From positions 39,959 to 103,958 of the forward strand of contig QCJW01000004.1 in the NCBI GenBank assembly GCA_003215775.1: a DNA stretch of 64,000 nucleotides. The letters are read 5' to 3'. This document shows positions 1-8,327 of the stretch, one piece after another. The notes below the pieces were generated by a model, which was not told where the DNA came from, did not search any database, and saw only the letters and a list, made by a program, of their open reading frames with translations. Within the stretch, counting starts at the first letter, position 1, and each line of letters opens with the position of its first letter. The position numbers and the translations under genes are program-made. This DNA is from Prochlorococcus sp. AG-409-G20 (GTDB lineage Bacteria > Cyanobacteriota > Cyanobacteriia > PCC-6307 > Cyanobiaceae).

Positions 1-97
1 GGTTTTCTTTCTAGAGCCTAATAATTAATTTGGTTTCCAACCCAACAAAGGTCTTTTGCAGGCGGATTTAGCTTCATTTTTGAATTAGTTAGGCAGA

Positions 98-217
98 TTA
101 GTTGAAGGGGTTTTTGCCATCAAAGAACTTGTTAGCTTGCTGTCTAGCAGGCTTTTGAATGTTGAAGGTCGCCCATGCAAGAGCTGCAACAACAGGTAGA
201 AGAACAAAAAGGATCAT
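98..217 (-). CDS. psbY: Photosystem II protein Y (PsbY-like), 39 aa
   Basis: This small ORF was read directly from the minus strand. It begins [20 protein letters not shown] and continues with a short charged tail ending in DGKNPFN. There is one transmembrane helix (about residues 2-20) with the hydrophobic-P-hydrophobic-A-x-W-A-x-x-N-I pattern typical of cyanobacterial PsbY, and the length (39 aa) is normal for PsbY. PsbY is a peripheral, single-helix subunit of photosystem II near cytochrome b559 and is not essential for oxygen evolution. No partner gene is adjacent; tRNA-Lys follows divergently. The family assignment rests on the helix pattern and length only, so another single-helix thylakoid protein is the main alternative. 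Confidence 0.7.
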   Translation of the reverse strand: MILFVLLPVVAALAWATFNIQKPARQQANKFFDGKNPFN

Positions 218-431
218 GATTGATCAGGGAGCGTTGCTGAGAGAGTTTAGATAATAATGCCTTGAAAGCGCTAATGACTTAAGCAGTTGACCTAATTCCC
301 TTAATAGATATATGCAGCTATTGGGCCAGCCTGCTGACTGTCTAACTGTGATCAAAGTCACGCATGCTTTAAATGAAGATCATCAACGTGATAATTTTCT
401 TCAGGGTGTTTAATAGGCATCTTCAAATTAA

Positions 432-503
432 GGGTCGCTAGCTCAGCGGTAGAGCATCCGGCTTTTAACCGGCTGGTCCTGAGTTCGAATCTCAGGCGAC
501 CCA
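432..503 (+). tRNA. trnK-UUU: tRNA-Lys (UUU)
   Basis: A full cloverleaf is visible. The acceptor stem GGGTCGC pairs with GCGACCC and is followed by discriminator A. The D arm is GCTCAGCGGTAGAGC, the anticodon stem is CCGGC/GCCGG with loop CTTTTAA (anticodon TTT at the centre), and the T arm contains GGTTCGAAT-type sequence (GAGTTCGAATCTC). CCA is not encoded. tRNA genes are common integration sites for islands in picocyanobacteria, which matters because a gene-poor accessory stretch follows. Confidence 0.97.
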
Positions 504-507
504 TATT

Positions 508-535
508 CATTTGATTCAATAATTAAATGATTTTT
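508..535 (+). terminator. Weak AT-rich terminator after tRNA-Lys
   Basis: CATTTGATT (508-516), loop CAAT and AATTAAATG (521-529) form a 9-bp stem with one G-T wobble, followed by ATTTTT. It starts 5 bases after the tRNA. The stem is AT-rich, so it may be only a weak terminator. Confidence 0.45.
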
Positions 536-646
536 GGACTAACAAAGAAACAATTGATTGGTTGGGGAATTTTTGCAACGACTTTGAAAATAGTTGTTGG
601 GTATTGGCTGATTAGTCATTTAGGTTTTCACCTCACCGGAACTTAG
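527..646 (+). CDS. Possible 39-aa single-helix membrane protein
   Basis: An ATG-to-TAG reading frame encodes a protein starting MIFGLTKKQLIGWGIF and ending FHLTGT. It has a basic N-terminus and one hydrophobic helix of roughly 20 residues (about 11-32), which is what a small thylakoid or plasma-membrane protein looks like. I do not recognise the family. There is no Shine-Dalgarno sequence, and the start codon lies inside the 3' arm of the likely tRNA terminator, which weakens the call. Many genuine picocyanobacterial genes lack a Shine-Dalgarno sequence, so this is kept as a candidate only. Confidence 0.4.
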   Translation: MIFGLTKKQLIGWGIFATTLKIVVGYWLISHLGFHLTGT

Positions 647-921
647 AACTCTTATCACTATTCAATAATTGTTTAAATATAGATTCCAAATTTTAAGATA
701 CTTAATAGTAGTAATGTTCTTACTTTTTGAAAGAGGATTTAATTATTCCCTTGACTAACCTTGCTAGTGGACGCTTATTGCTATAACATTGATGGTTGAT
801 TATGGCTATTGAATTAAGACTCAAAGTTTTAATTTATGATATTTTGAAGATCTATTTGTAGTATTTTGTTTTTAATTAGACATTAACAAATGATGATCTA
901 AGTTAAAGAAAGATAAGTTTC

Positions 922-1113
922 TTAAGGTAAATTCATATATTCGTTAAATGTACGATTTGCCCAATGATTTATAGAGATAGATCGGTTGATTGAATCGTCT
1001 CTATTAGATATCGTTCTCTCTCGGAGTTCCTTGGGCTTGTGACCTAATACATTTGAGAAACCTTTAACAGAAGGTCTTTGGGGCCAAAATTTGCTCATGC
1101 AAGAATGATTCAC
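922..1113 (-). CDS. Hypothetical protein, 63 aa, uncertain
   Basis: This minus-strand ORF encodes a basic, soluble-looking 63-residue protein starting MNHSCMSKFWPQRPSVKGFS. It lacks membrane segments and recognisable motifs. The local GC content is clearly higher than in the very AT-rich flanks, which is the main reason to think it is coding or a decayed coding fragment. It sits alone between tRNA-Lys and the TauE/SafE permease. No function can be suggested; it could be a gene remnant. Confidence 0.35.
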   Translation of the reverse strand: MNHSCMSKFWPQRPSVKGFSNVLGHKPKELRERTISNRDDSINRSISINHWANRTFNEYMNLP

Positions 1114-1207
1114 TTCTTAAATTAAGCAAGTAATTCCGTTTAAAGCCATCCCAATAGAGTGGAAATGTCTCTAATTAAACACATATTTTCTTATCTTTAT
1201 ACTTTTT

Positions 1208-1966
1208 TTAGATGATTACACGCATAAGCAGAGAGGCGCCCATTAGTACAGATAAGACCTCAAATGATGTTTTTACTAACTTACTTCCTTTGACTAGTGA
1301 GAAATGTGCACCCAGATATCCTCCTATTATTGAGCCTGTGATTAATGCTGGCAGCCACATCCACTTTATATCTCCGTTAATCCCAAATACTATTGCACCT
1401 GTTCCATTCCAAAAAAGTCCAACTAAAATAAGTGTGTGTGCTACGGCCTTCGCATAAGACAAGCCGAACCAACTGACCAGCCAAAGAGTTACAAACAAAC
1501 CAGTGCCTGAGCTTAAAGAACCATTAAGTAAGCCAATAATAAATATAACTATTCCTCCTATTGTTTGCCTTTTGATATTCTGCCTTACTTTTAACTCATG
1601 AGTCCCTAGATTAGGTCTCCCTATGGAATATAATCCAATTAAAAGTGTTAATAGTCCTAATAATGTTGTTGTTATATTCTCGGGAATTGACAATACAATT
1701 TTAGCACCTATCCAAACTCCAGGCAGTCCAGTAATTAGTAATATAAATACTAAATTTGGGTCGATTTCTTTTTCCTTGGAGTGTCGAAGTGCTGCTCCTA
1801 GACCAAGAGCAACACTTGCGATTTTATGTGTACCAAGTGCAATTGGTAATGGGAGTCCTAAGAGAATTAATGCTGGCAGTTGAACTAAACCAGCTCCTCC
1901 TCCTGCAATTGCTGATAGAAGATTTGCAAATAATGAAATAGTTAATAGATATAATTGAATTGTCAT
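1208..1966 (-). CDS. TauE/SafE family permease (sulfite/anion exporter type)
   Basis: The 252-aa protein is almost entirely hydrophobic, with about eight membrane helices in two repeated halves. The N-terminal half begins with a glycine-rich LLSAIAGGGAGLVQLPALIL segment, the hallmark of TauE/SafE (DUF81) permeases. The second half repeats the theme at GLLNGSLSSGTGLFVTLWL. Family members move sulfite, sulfonates, sulfoacetate or other organic anions across the plasma membrane; the substrate here is unknown. Length is normal for the family. It stands alone, with no sulfur-metabolism neighbour, so the sulfur role is an inference from the family name only. Confidence 0.85.
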   Translation of the reverse strand: MTIQLYLLTISLFANLLSAIAGGGAGLVQLPALILLGLPLPIALGTHKIASVALGLGAALRHSKEKEIDPNLVFILLITGLPGVWIGAKIVLSIPENITTTLLGLLTLLIGLYSIGRPNLGTHELKVRQNIKRQTIGGIVIFIIGLLNGSLSSGTGLFVTLWLVSWFGLSYAKAVAHTLILVGLFWNGTGAIVFGINGDIKWMWLPALITGSIIGGYLGAHFSLVKGSKLVKTSFEVLSVLMGASLLMRVII

Positions 1967-2035
1967 TTCTTGATCATATAATTTAAGAATTTATTTTTAT
2001 GTAAACTATTTAATTTGGTTGCTAATATTAATAGA

Positions 2036-2170
2036 TTATCTTTTTACATCATGAGCACAACCATCTCCCTTATAGTCTTCACTATCGTAATATCCATTCC
2101 TAGTACCGAAATAAACAGTTACAAGTACAAAAGGAACAGAAGCCCATAGTAAGAAATTTGATAGAATCAT
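2036..2170 (-). CDS. Small membrane protein, 44 aa
   Basis: A minus-strand ATG-to-TAA frame encodes MILSNFLLWASVPFVLVTVY followed by a polar tail containing GTRNGYYDSEDYKGDGCAH. It has an N-terminal helix of about 20 residues and an acidic, tyrosine-rich C-terminus with one cysteine. The clean helix-tail layout and protein-like composition in an otherwise AT-rich gap suggest a real gene. I do not recognise a named family. Confidence 0.6.
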   Translation of the reverse strand: MILSNFLLWASVPFVLVTVYFGTRNGYYDSEDYKGDGCAHDVKR

Positions 2171-2467
2171 GCGCAGGCTTCTGATCTTGATTGTTTGTCC
2201 AAATAATGTACACGCTTTCCAAGAGAAAAACTAGTTTTATTTTTATTTCCTTTTAAAAAGATTTGTTATCTCTTTTATAAGCCCTTACAAGTGATGAGTT
2301 ACTTAGAGGAATCTTCTTAAAATCAATCTCTGGAAAAGAGATTATTCTCTTTACTCTAATCTTGTTCTGAATGACATAATTTAGAAATTACTTTATAATT
2401 ATTTTACTTTGAGATATCTATTTTGGAGTTTTAGCACTCATAACAATCACTTCAGAACATCTAAAAA

Positions 2468-2794
2468 ATGGAAAGGAATAATCCAAAGCAAGCAATTACC
2501 AAGACCAAATCTCCTCGGCTATGGAAATGGACTGAGCCATTATCTTCCTTAACTGTTATCCCTCCTTCAAAGACTCAAAGGCTGTCTCAACAAGCGAAGT
2601 TAGCAAATATTGATGCAGAGAGAGCTATGGCTAGAGCTTATCAGTCAGAATTAGTTAGAGTTCGAGATATTTGTGAGGCTCTCTTTAAATCAGGAAGAGC
2701 GCTTAGGTTTAGCTTGGCAAGTTCATTAAGGCAGATTTACTTGAGAGTTGAGGCAGGTCGCCGAGATTTTGAACCAGGTTACAGAAACAGGTAA
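2468..2794 (+). CDS. Conserved-looking hypothetical protein, 108 aa
   Basis: The protein has a basic, proline-rich N-terminal third (about residues 1-40) and a helical C-terminal part (about 45-100) rich in Arg, Glu and Ala, for example NIDAERAMARAYQSELVRV. There are no membrane helices or catalytic motifs. The strong amphipathic helices suggest a small helical-bundle or partner-binding protein. It is transcribed alone on the plus strand. I do not recognise the family and propose no function. Confidence 0.6.
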   Translation: MERNNPKQAITKTKSPRLWKWTEPLSSLTVIPPSKTQRLSQQAKLANIDAERAMARAYQSELVRVRDICEALFKSGRALRFSLASSLRQIYLRVEAGRRDFEPGYRNR

Positions 2795-2976
2795 TCTTTC
2801 AGTATTTGTTTTGATTACTTTTCTGATCAAAGAATGGTTTTATTGGGAATGCTAAACATTTCAGATTTATTTCTTTGAATTTACTTGGTTTTAAGCCAAT
2901 CTAGTTTTCTTTTATCCTCGGACTCTTGTCTATTGGTGTTCATTTGCGCTAAAAAGAACTGATAAACACTTAAAAG

Positions 2977-3195
2977 ATGACTATGACACCAAGAGAGATG
3001 ATTCGGGCTCATGCATATCCTGTCCTTGCAACTATTAGCACCGTGAGTTTGGTAATGATCTCTGCTTCTCTAGTCCCAGTATCCAAATGGACACGTAGTC
3101 AAAATGACTGTATTGAGAGAACTTTCAGAATCGATGGGAAAAACAATGCGGGCATCCCCACTAAAGTCTGGAGCTGCAATGGTGGAGGAGATTAG
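2977..3195 (+). CDS. Membrane-anchored small hypothetical protein, 72 aa
   Basis: A single hydrophobic stretch (about residues 13-34, around YPVLATISTVSLVMISASLV) is preceded by a short basic N-terminus and followed by a polar domain with two cysteines (in NDCIERT and WSCNGG). The layout suggests a plasma- or thylakoid-membrane anchor with a lumenal or periplasmic tail that could form one disulfide. No family is recognised. It sits in a series of small plus-strand unknown genes. Confidence 0.55.
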   Translation: MTMTPREMIRAHAYPVLATISTVSLVMISASLVPVSKWTRSQNDCIERTFRIDGKNNAGIPTKVWSCNGGGD

Positions 3196-3306
3196 GACCA
3201 CAACTAATGACTACATTAAGTATTGCTGACTTTTAGTTTTAAATTTCAGAATTTAAATTTTTAGATGTAAAAATTACGTTAAAGTAAATGTAGGTAGGAA
3301 TCCAGG

Positions 3307-3657
3307 ATGAATAACAAACAATCTTTAGTTAAAGAGAAGGTTGATTTACTTGTTAAGTCACTTGATGGAGCTGAAACAACAAATCAGGCCTTAGCTGATT
3401 GCGACTCTGCTGAGAGAATGATAGATCTACTATTAGACCAAGCTCGAAAGAATGAGCTTAATTTAACCAAAGATGACTTATTAAAGACACCACCTATTCG
3501 TGATTGGATTTGGTATAAAAATGGTGGAGCATTAGTTACTGTTGGTGATGGAATTCCTCGTTATCAGCAAGACAAGAACTCAGGCAATCTTCTCTATATA
3601 GGAGGTGGACTTGTAATAGCTCTTCTTTTTATATTTGGTATGATTGCAGGATTCTAA
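3307..3657 (+). CDS. Tail-anchored hypothetical protein, 116 aa
   Basis: The N-terminal part (about residues 1-75) is soluble and acidic, with a helix ending in LLLDQARKNELNLTKDDLL that loosely resembles the helical pattern of Nif11-type leader domains. A conserved-looking DWIWYKNGGALVTVGDG segment follows. The C-terminus is a hydrophobic helix (about 92-115), so the protein is probably tail-anchored in the membrane. An AGGAA-type Shine-Dalgarno sequence lies just upstream of the ATG. The Nif11 resemblance is weak and should not be taken as an assignment. Confidence 0.6.
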   Translation: MNNKQSLVKEKVDLLVKSLDGAETTNQALADCDSAERMIDLLLDQARKNELNLTKDDLLKTPPIRDWIWYKNGGALVTVGDGIPRYQQDKNSGNLLYIGGGLVIALLFIFGMIAGF

Positions 3658-4012
3658 CTAAAAGATAGTTTCTCAGAGTGAGTTATTTTTTGTATTTATA
3701 ATAGATCTTTAAGTCTTATTCCAAGCGGTAATTCACAAATAAAAGAAACTTAATTCTTACTATAAATTATCTATTTCTCTAGTAGACCTTACTCAAATTA
3801 TAAACTGATATTGCTCAGTACTTTTTATCTTCATGTTGAAGTTTTAACTAATAGCTAGATTTAACCTCTTGACTTTCTATTATAACCTTTTTATTGGATT
3901 CTTCAGTAGTTACTTGCCAAATGTTATAAAGTTGTTAATTATTCAACTCATAGCATTTTATCTTTCCATTTGAACTATAATAAAAAAATATAGATACTTT
4001 GGTTCATAGGAA
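3658..4012. other. 355-base AT-rich gap
   Basis: The stretch is very AT-rich, with no ORF above about 20 codons that looks like protein, no tRNA-like cloverleaf and no strong hairpin. I see nothing definite in it. Confidence 0.5.
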
Positions 4013-4168
4013 ATGTCCTTTGCAACTTCTGTTGTTGTTTGGTTAATGATCATTTTTCTTTTTGCGTTGCTAGCTTCTATTTTTTTGATATACCGCAATC
4101 GTATTACATCAATACGAGAACAAAATAACTCATATACAAATAATAGTATTGATAAAAGAGGATTTTAG
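4013..4168 (+). CDS. Small single-helix membrane protein, 51 aa
   Basis: An ATG-to-TAG frame encodes MSFATSVVVWLMIIFLFALL followed by a helix end and a polar, asparagine-rich tail with YRNRITSIREQNN. There is one strong transmembrane helix (about residues 5-27) followed by basic residues, giving an inside-positive C-terminus. The composition differs sharply from the AT-rich flanks. No family is recognised; it resembles the many small thylakoid-associated proteins of cyanobacteria only in general form. Confidence 0.55.
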   Translation: MSFATSVVVWLMIIFLFALLASIFLIYRNRITSIREQNNSYTNNSIDKRGF

Positions 4169-4665
4169 TAAATCCCCTAAGGAGCAAGTTTCTCTATTCA
4201 GTCAGTCAACCTTTCCTAAGCTAAAGCCATACTTTAATCACTCTAGACCAGTAATTATTATTATAATGATAGCTTTTTCCTACCTATATAAAATCATAGA
4301 ATCCATTAAAATACAAAGTCAGATACTTATTGCAATATACATATGCTTTATAACTTGATCATAAAAATATTTTACAAAAGCTAGTATAAAGTTATTGAAA
4401 TCTAATTTTAAATTAGCTAATTCCTGGAATTATTTACTTGTTACTGTTTTTTACTTGTTTTGAATAGCTTTTCTTTCGTCACCTGCTTCTTTACAACTTG
4501 TGATTCTTTTAAGGCTATGGCAAAGCAGCAAATGCGTTGCTATCTGTTCGTTTGCTTGCTACTCAAAATCAAGACTACTCAATAAGTCATGTGAAATCGC
4601 AGAGATTATTAGCAATCCTTTCCTCTCCCTAATAAAGTAAGCGAATAATTTGCAAGGAAAACGCT
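4169..4665. other. 497-base gap with a higher-GC segment
   Basis: The first half is AT-rich. The part around 4470-4630 is richer in GC and contains a short frame, MAKQQMRCYLFVCLLLKIKT (22 residues in all, ATG near 4517). It could be a tiny membrane peptide, a small RNA or the leader of the next gene. There is not enough evidence to call a gene. Confidence 0.4.
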
Positions 4666-4959
4666 TTGGTTAATGACAAGGCCCTGCTCAAGGAAGTAAC
4701 TAAAGAGCTTTGGCAATCAGTTAAAAAACTCCGCCCTGATCTAGAAAAAGAACCTAGGATGCAACTCGTCCTCAAAGCTTTGATCACTATTGGCGATCTC
4801 CCCAACCCTATTGAGGCCGCAATGGTGGTAGGGGTTTGCTTAGAAATGGAAGATGAGCAAACTACTAGTAAGCAAGTAGAAAGTAAGACTGCTTCGCAAT
4901 CCAGTGAAAGTAGTGATGGTAAAAGAATAGTTAGGAGACGTTCAACGGCATCGAGTTAA
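4666..4959 (+). CDS. Hypothetical protein, 97 aa, TTG start
   Basis: The protein reads as an N-terminal helical region (about residues 5-65, including LLKEVTKELWQSVKKLRPDL and a PNPIEAAMVVGVCLEM segment) and a low-complexity tail rich in Ser, Lys and Glu that ends RRRSTASS. The start is a TTG 11 bases after an AAGGAAA Shine-Dalgarno-like stretch; no ATG fits better. No membrane helix or catalytic motif is seen and the family is not recognised. The basic tail could bind nucleic acid, which is only a guess from composition. Confidence 0.55.
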   Translation: MVNDKALLKEVTKELWQSVKKLRPDLEKEPRMQLVLKALITIGDLPNPIEAAMVVGVCLEMEDEQTTSKQVESKTASQSSESSDGKRIVRRRSTASS

Positions 4960-5015
4960 GGCATTTAGTATTCCCAAAATAACTTTTCTATAGAGCATAT
5001 AGCCTAATCTAACTT

Positions 5016-5135
5016 ATGTTAATACAACTTGTAAGTCACTCACTGCCTTTTATCTCTTTTATTTTGCTACTTATTATAGTTATCTATGGCAGGCGGTTAT
5101 TATTAGAAAAAAGTGATAATAATAATATTTCTTGA
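5016..5135 (+). CDS. Possible small membrane protein, 39 aa
   Basis: An ATG-to-TGA frame encodes MLIQLVSHSLPFISFILLLI, a few more hydrophobic residues, then YGRRLLLEKSDNNN. One transmembrane helix is followed by a basic patch, the usual shape of tiny membrane proteins. There is no Shine-Dalgarno sequence. It sits between the 97-aa gene and the minus-strand DUF1651-like pair. No family is recognised. Confidence 0.45.
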   Translation: MLIQLVSHSLPFISFILLLIIVIYGRRLLLEKSDNNNIS

Positions 5136-5209
5136 CATATCGATTAGTGATTCGTCAACTTAGGATTGTCTTTTTGCTTACAACTTTATAGTCTACATAT
5201 ACCTACTAT

Positions 5210-5386
5210 TCATTGATAATTGTCAAAAATCCTTTGCTGTGTCGCAATGCCTAGTAGATCTTCTTTAGTCATTTGGTTGAAATAATTCTGGATACATATT
5301 CGAGAGTTCAGTCCTTTATATATCCAAGAAGTATCTTTTTGTAAAAGGCTTTTGGAAAGTTCAATCACAATTTCTTCTTTAGTCAT
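5210..5386 (-). CDS. Hypothetical protein, 58 aa, coupled to DUF1651-like gene
   Basis: This minus-strand frame encodes a 58-residue soluble protein starting MTKEEIVIELSKSLLQKDTS and ending in QRIFDNYQ. Its ATG overlaps the TGA of the upstream 104-aa gene (ATGA at 5383-5386), and GGCAGCAG precedes it, so the two are almost certainly translated together. The sequence repeats a MTKEE/MTKED motif at both ends of the protein (residues 1 and 39). No known family is recognised. Confidence 0.6.
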   Translation of the reverse strand: MTKEEIVIELSKSLLQKDTSWIYKGLNSRICIQNYFNQMTKEDLLGIATQQRIFDNYQ

Positions 5387-5697
5387 GCTGCTGCCTCCTC
5401 TGTGTAGTCAAGTTCATTTATGGCATTCAATTTGTGATTGAGCTTTCCCCATCCATCCATAAGCATCTGCCCGCACAATTCAAGTGCGTCATCTAAAGGC
5501 AACTTGTGTCTGCTTTCTAATTCCAAGGGGGTTCCATTTTGTTGGATACTCCATTTGTCTACAAAAACCAAAGAGTTCTTTATTCGGGATTCTTGGTCGC
5601 TATGGAAGTGATAGCAATATTTTTCAGTTTGGCTGACCAACCATCCACTCAGCTTTTGACTAGATTCGGTTTTCACGGCTTGAATGCAAGTACGCAT
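5383..5697 (-). CDS. DUF1651-like protein, 104 aa
   Basis: The core has the order GWLV, then YHFH, then a polar stretch, then a basic-hydrophobic LESRHKLPLDDALELC segment and a final GW. This matches what I remember of DUF1651, a small family almost confined to marine picocyanobacteria and often found in accessory regions. No enzymatic role is known for it. It forms a two-gene unit with the overlapping 58-aa ORF. The assignment is by motif spacing, without a search. Confidence 0.6.
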   Translation of the reverse strand: MRTCIQAVKTESSQKLSGWLVSQTEKYCYHFHSDQESRIKNSLVFVDKWSIQQNGTPLELESRHKLPLDDALELCGQMLMDGWGKLNHKLNAINELDYTEEAAA

Positions 5698-5817
5698 GTA
5701 CTAGCTACTTATCGTCTGTCTGTCAATAACGATTGAGTCTTAACAAAGTTCTTGCTGTTCAGTTAAGAAATAGATAAGAATGGCACATCTTCGTTTTTGT
5801 AAGTAAGGGAAGTTTTT

Positions 5818-7110
5818 ATGAATCAAATTAATTGCCCTGAATGTGGAAAGGTTTTTAAGATAGATGAGAGTGGTTATGCAAATATTGTCAAGCAAATAAA
5901 AGATGATGAATTTGAGAGTGAATTGAGTAAAAGACTGGATTTGGCTGAGCGAGATAAGATTAAATCAATTGAGATTGCTAAAAGAACTTTAAAAATGGAG
6001 ATGCTTGAGTCTATTGCATTAAAAGATAAAAAATTGCAGAACTTGCAAGCAAAACTAGAAGTAGCTGATGTTGAAAAGAATTTAGCAATAAATAAGGCAA
6101 AAGTTCTAGTCGAAAAAGAGCGTGACACACTCGCTTTTAACTTTGACAAGTTTAAAGCAAATACAGAAGCTGCTAAAAAACTTGCAATTAATGAAGCAGT
6201 TAGACAGTCCCAGAAAGAGCGAGACGAGATAAGAGCTAGCTTAGATAAGGCATTGTTAATGCAGCAGCTTTCTGAGAAAACTTTGAAAGAGAAATATGAA
6301 TTTCAACTTAAAGACCGTGACCATGCTATAGAAAGACTTAGAGATATGAAATTAAGACTTTCTACTAAGATGATTGGTGAATCTCTTGAAAAGCATTGTG
6401 AGAATGAGTTCAATAAGATGCGGGCAACAGCTTTTCCTAAAGCTTATTTTGAGAAAGATAATGATGTTTCTAATGGAAGTAAGGGTGACTATATTTTCAA
6501 GGAAAATGATTCGTCTGGGACAGAGATAGTTTCAATAATGTTTGAGATGAAAAACGAAAATGATGCTACAGCTACCAAGAAGAAGAATGAAGACTTCTTC
6601 AAAGAACTTGATAAGGACCGTTTACAAAAAGGTTGTGAATATGCCATCTTAATCTCCCTATTGGAGCTAGACAATGATTTATATAATTCAGGAATTGTAG
6701 ATGTATCACATCGTTTCCCTAAAATGTTCGTTGTCAGGCCCCAATGTTTCTTATCAATAATAACACTCTTGAGAAATGCAGCAATGAAATCTCTTGAATA
6801 CAAATCTGAATTAGAATTAGTGAAATCACAGAATATAGATATTACTGATTTTGAAAAGAACCTTGAGTTATTTAAGACTGCATTTGATAAGAATTATTCT
6901 TTAGCCTCAAGAAGATTTGAATTGGCGATACAAGAGATTGACAAGTCGATAGATCATTTGCAGAAAACAAAAGAAGCTTTAATTGGCGCAGATCGTAATC
7001 TTAGACTGGCTAATGATAAGGCTCAGGATGTTTCCGTTAAAAAGTTAACTAGATATAACCCTACAATGGCTGCGAAGTTCAAGGATTTGAAGGAAGATAA
7101 AGCTGCCTAG
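5818..7110 (+). CDS. DUF2130 coiled-coil protein, possible nuclease
   Basis: The 430-aa protein starts with a zinc-ribbon-like [10 protein letters not shown] (one CxxC pair at residues 6 and 9). A long Lys/Glu/Ala-rich coiled coil covers about residues 30-190, then the DUF2130 core (about 190-330) and a second coiled coil to the end. In the core, GDYIF followed about 20 residues later by FEMKNE gives a D...ExK arrangement like PD-(D/E)xK nucleases. Family members are often phage- or defence-associated, but the biochemical role is unproven. An AAGGGAAG Shine-Dalgarno sequence precedes the ATG. It converges with the ligase-like gene downstream. Confidence 0.85.
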   Translation: MNQINCPECGKVFKIDESGYANIVKQIKDDEFESELSKRLDLAERDKIKSIEIAKRTLKMEMLESIALKDKKLQNLQAKLEVADVEKNLAINKAKVLVEKERDTLAFNFDKFKANTEAAKKLAINEAVRQSQKERDEIRASLDKALLMQQLSEKTLKEKYEFQLKDRDHAIERLRDMKLRLSTKMIGESLEKHCENEFNKMRATAFPKAYFEKDNDVSNGSKGDYIFKENDSSGTEIVSIMFEMKNENDATATKKKNEDFFKELDKDRLQKGCEYAILISLLELDNDLYNSGIVDVSHRFPKMFVVRPQCFLSIITLLRNAAMKSLEYKSELELVKSQNIDITDFEKNLELFKTAFDKNYSLASRRFELAIQEIDKSIDHLQKTKEALIGADRNLRLANDKAQDVSVKKLTRYNPTMAAKFKDLKEDKAA

Positions 7111-7205
7111 ATTAAACTTTTATATTCTTATTATTAGATCAAGCTATTAGAACATAATAGTTTACGAAATATTAGGTTTCTTAGATACTGTATCTTTTTC
7201 CAGGG

Positions 7206-7892
7206 CTAGCATAAAGCATAGGCCCAATTGACATAGCCATCGATTTCTCCAAGCTGTCTTTGTAATCTTTTGCTATTTACTTTAATGATAATGCCATTAG
7301 TCGGATAGCTTTTGAAGAGTTTTCCTTCAGACCATAGATCTTTATATAGGTCCACCTCGTTAACATTTAATCTTGTATATTCATTTTCTGGAATTTCAAA
7401 AAGTAATTTCTTTAACTCTGTTAGTTCAGATAGATGGTTTAGAGTACTATTAATTATTTGAAAACAGCAAAGTTTTAATTGCGGTAGGTGTATTGTTTTA
7501 TTTTTTAGGTAGTTTGATATAAAGTTTTTACAGGTTTCGGGATTCAAATTATTGGAATAAAGTTGACCTCTGATCATAATATCTTTTTTTATAGGAATTG
7601 ATAAAGGAATTATATTTGTAGATTTTAAAATCTCAATACTAATAGAATATGATCGGTGAAATGCTTTTCTAAGAGAACCTTCTTGATAGACTAAAACTAT
7701 TGATTCACCGATTATCTTTGGTTCAACTATTAATCTTGTATTGCCGAGTAAGTTTTCTTCAATCCATTTCTTATAGTAATCATTTGTATCAAATATTTCA
7801 TTCTTTACTCTAATTCTAAACTCCTTTTTCGCATTCTCAATACTAAGAGTGTGTAGGTTGTTTACTAGATGAATGTATTTATTATTCATCAC
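7206..7892 (-). CDS. Stand-alone, degenerate NAD+-DNA-ligase (LigA-type) adenylation domain
   Basis: The 228-aa protein follows LigA adenylation-domain order. LHTLSIENAKKEF (13-25) matches the LSLDNAF... start of the LigA domain. EPKIIGESI (57-65) matches the EPKIDG motif I with the nucleotidyl-acceptor lysine K59 kept but the following Asp replaced by Ile. MIRGQLYS (106-113) matches motif VRGEVY with Glu changed to Gln. NGIIIKVNS (199-207) matches DGVVIKV, LQRQLG (210-215) matches LQ..LG, and NWAYA (222-226) matches RWAIA but ends before the motif V lysine. The Ia, OB, zinc-finger, HhH and BRCT domains are absent. It may be catalytically crippled or act on another substrate. A full-length ligase is not in this window. 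Confidence 0.75.
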   Translation of the reverse strand: MMNNKYIHLVNNLHTLSIENAKKEFRIRVKNEIFDTNDYYKKWIEENLLGNTRLIVEPKIIGESIVLVYQEGSLRKAFHRSYSISIEILKSTNIIPLSIPIKKDIMIRGQLYSNNLNPETCKNFISNYLKNKTIHLPQLKLCCFQIINSTLNHLSELTELKKLLFEIPENEYTRLNVNEVDLYKDLWSEGKLFKSYPTNGIIIKVNSKRLQRQLGEIDGYVNWAYALC

Positions 7893-8034
7893 CTTCTCCT
7901 TTGTTAATCATTTACTTTAAGGATGAATATTATTCGGATATCTTTTTTCCTTTTTCTTACAATTTTTGATGAGTAAAATTTACTGATTTTATAGTTATGT
8001 CAATTATATCTTGCCAAATCTAATTTAAGGAATT

Positions 8035-8214
8035 CTATAGTGGTTTTCCTGTAATAAAAGTATGAAATGTCGGATGTAACCAATACATGCCGACAAATAA
8101 CATTAATCCAAAATTTATCGCTAGAAGAGTGAAGCTAGATATTACAAATTGCAAATTATGATCTTTATTTTTCGGAGATTCATCAGAAGTCTGATTAATC
8201 AGTTGTTTTTTCAT
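8035..8214 (-). CDS. Small membrane protein, 59 aa
   Basis: This minus-strand ATG-to-TAG frame begins MKKQLINQTSDESPKNKD, a polar N-terminal arm, followed by one hydrophobic helix (about residues 22-44) and a short aromatic tail ending FHTFITGKPL. The layout resembles Hli-neighbour membrane proteins but lacks the ExxNGRxAMxG chlorophyll-binding motif, so it is not an Hli protein. It lies just downstream of the hli cluster on the same strand, separated from it by a perfect inverted repeat. Confidence 0.6.
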   Translation of the reverse strand: MKKQLINQTSDESPKNKDHNLQFVISSFTLLAINFGLMLFVGMYWLHPTFHTFITGKPL

Positions 8215-8327
8215 AAATACGAAATACTAAAAGTTGGTTAAATTCTTTAGCAATCAACTAATTTACTAAGTTCCTGTTAAAAGCTTGTAAAAACTTCTTA
8301 AAATCAGTTTGTTTAATAGTTATCCAG

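Noticed and set aside
4149..4358. 69-aa plus-strand ORF
   Set aside because: It begins inside the better 51-aa gene in another frame, has low-complexity Ile-rich sequence and lacks a ribosome-binding site.
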